Origin: Pteria penguin
Taxonomy: Eukaryota; Mollusca; Bivalvia; Pterioida; Pteriidae
DNA: 64,000 bases
Assembly: GCA_035048485.1 (NCBI GenBank)
Contig: CM068583.1
Span: forward strand, 69,921,731 to 69,985,730
Reading direction: 5' to 3'
The notes beneath the pieces were generated by a model. That model saw only the letters and a program-made list of their open reading frames with translations. It was not told the origin of the DNA and did no database searches. Positions 63,901 to 64,000 of the stretch are shown here, piece by piece. The translations under genes and the position numbers were made by a program. The first letter of the stretch is position 1. Every line of letters starts with the position of its first letter.

Positions 63901-64000
63901 TCAGTACAAACAGTAAATACTACCAGATCCATGTTATTTTATCCATACATACAGTAAATACTACCAGATCAATGTTATTCTATCAGTACATACAGTAAAT

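Larger units (their letters stand above)
36785..64000. repeat. 41-bp satellite array, at least 27.2 kb, inside intron 7
   Basis: The monomer is AGTACATACAGTAAATACTA + CCAGATCAATG + TTATTCTATC, 41 bp, about 650 copies in the window; both SINE-bearing blocks are included. Common variants are ACAAACAG, CAGTACATAC, AGATCCATG, CACATC, GAACCAGG, TTACTCTCTC and CTCATAG. The array begins within about ten bases of the exon 7 donor and continues past the window. Open frames of 70-164 codons are three-monomer (41-residue) translations interrupted by CAGTAA; they are not genes. I do not recognise the satellite. Confidence 0.97.

Noticed and set aside
36785..64000. CRISPR-like array (regular repeats)
   Set aside because: Monomers are contiguous with no unique spacers, the genome is eukaryotic, and there are no cas genes.

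Overview
The window looks like nuclear DNA of a marine mollusc, most likely a bivalve. It is AT-rich, has spliced genes with GT-AG introns, and carries tRNA-headed SINEs, broken LINEs, small inverted-repeat elements and many minisatellites. The species cannot be fixed from the sequence. There is no bacterial operon, rRNA, free-standing tRNA gene or CRISPR array.

One host gene can be assembled and it spans the window on the + strand. Seven short exons (2385-2456, 2642-2699, 5074-5131, 30345-30597, 33060-33216, 36044-36198, 36690-36776) join in matching reading phase. They encode the first 280 residues of a secreted M12B (reprolysin; ADAM/ADAMTS-like) zinc metalloprotease: signal peptide, propeptide, an RSKR convertase site and the start of the catalytic domain. 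The HExxH zinc site is not reached; it must lie beyond base 64000. Nearly everything else is intron.

Intron 3 (5132-30344, about 25 kb) is a stack of repeats: minisatellites with units of 57, 16, 58, 31 and 39 bp, two hairpin-headed elements with ~145-bp tandem cores, LINE and other reverse-transcriptase relics, and a nested insertion (21807-25307). In that nest a 58-bp satellite was split by an inverted-repeat element, which was itself entered by a 2.9-kb element carrying a broken DUF4806-like gene. Introns 4 and 5 hold a MITE, two SINE families, a 51-bp minisatellite and a 225-bp duplication around a SINE.

Intron 7 starts at 36777. Within about ten bases of the splice donor it turns into a 41-bp satellite that runs to the window end, at least 27.2 kb. 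The array is layered: 41-bp monomers, segmental duplications of 697, 1,475 and about 2,200-2,340 bp, and a repeat of about 9,507 bp. A SINE with clean target-site duplications sits in the satellite at 45264 and again at 54771, exactly 9,507 bp apart, while equivalent sites elsewhere are empty. This dates one step of the amplification. Long open frames in the minisatellites come from unit lengths or sequence that lack stops and are not annotated as genes.
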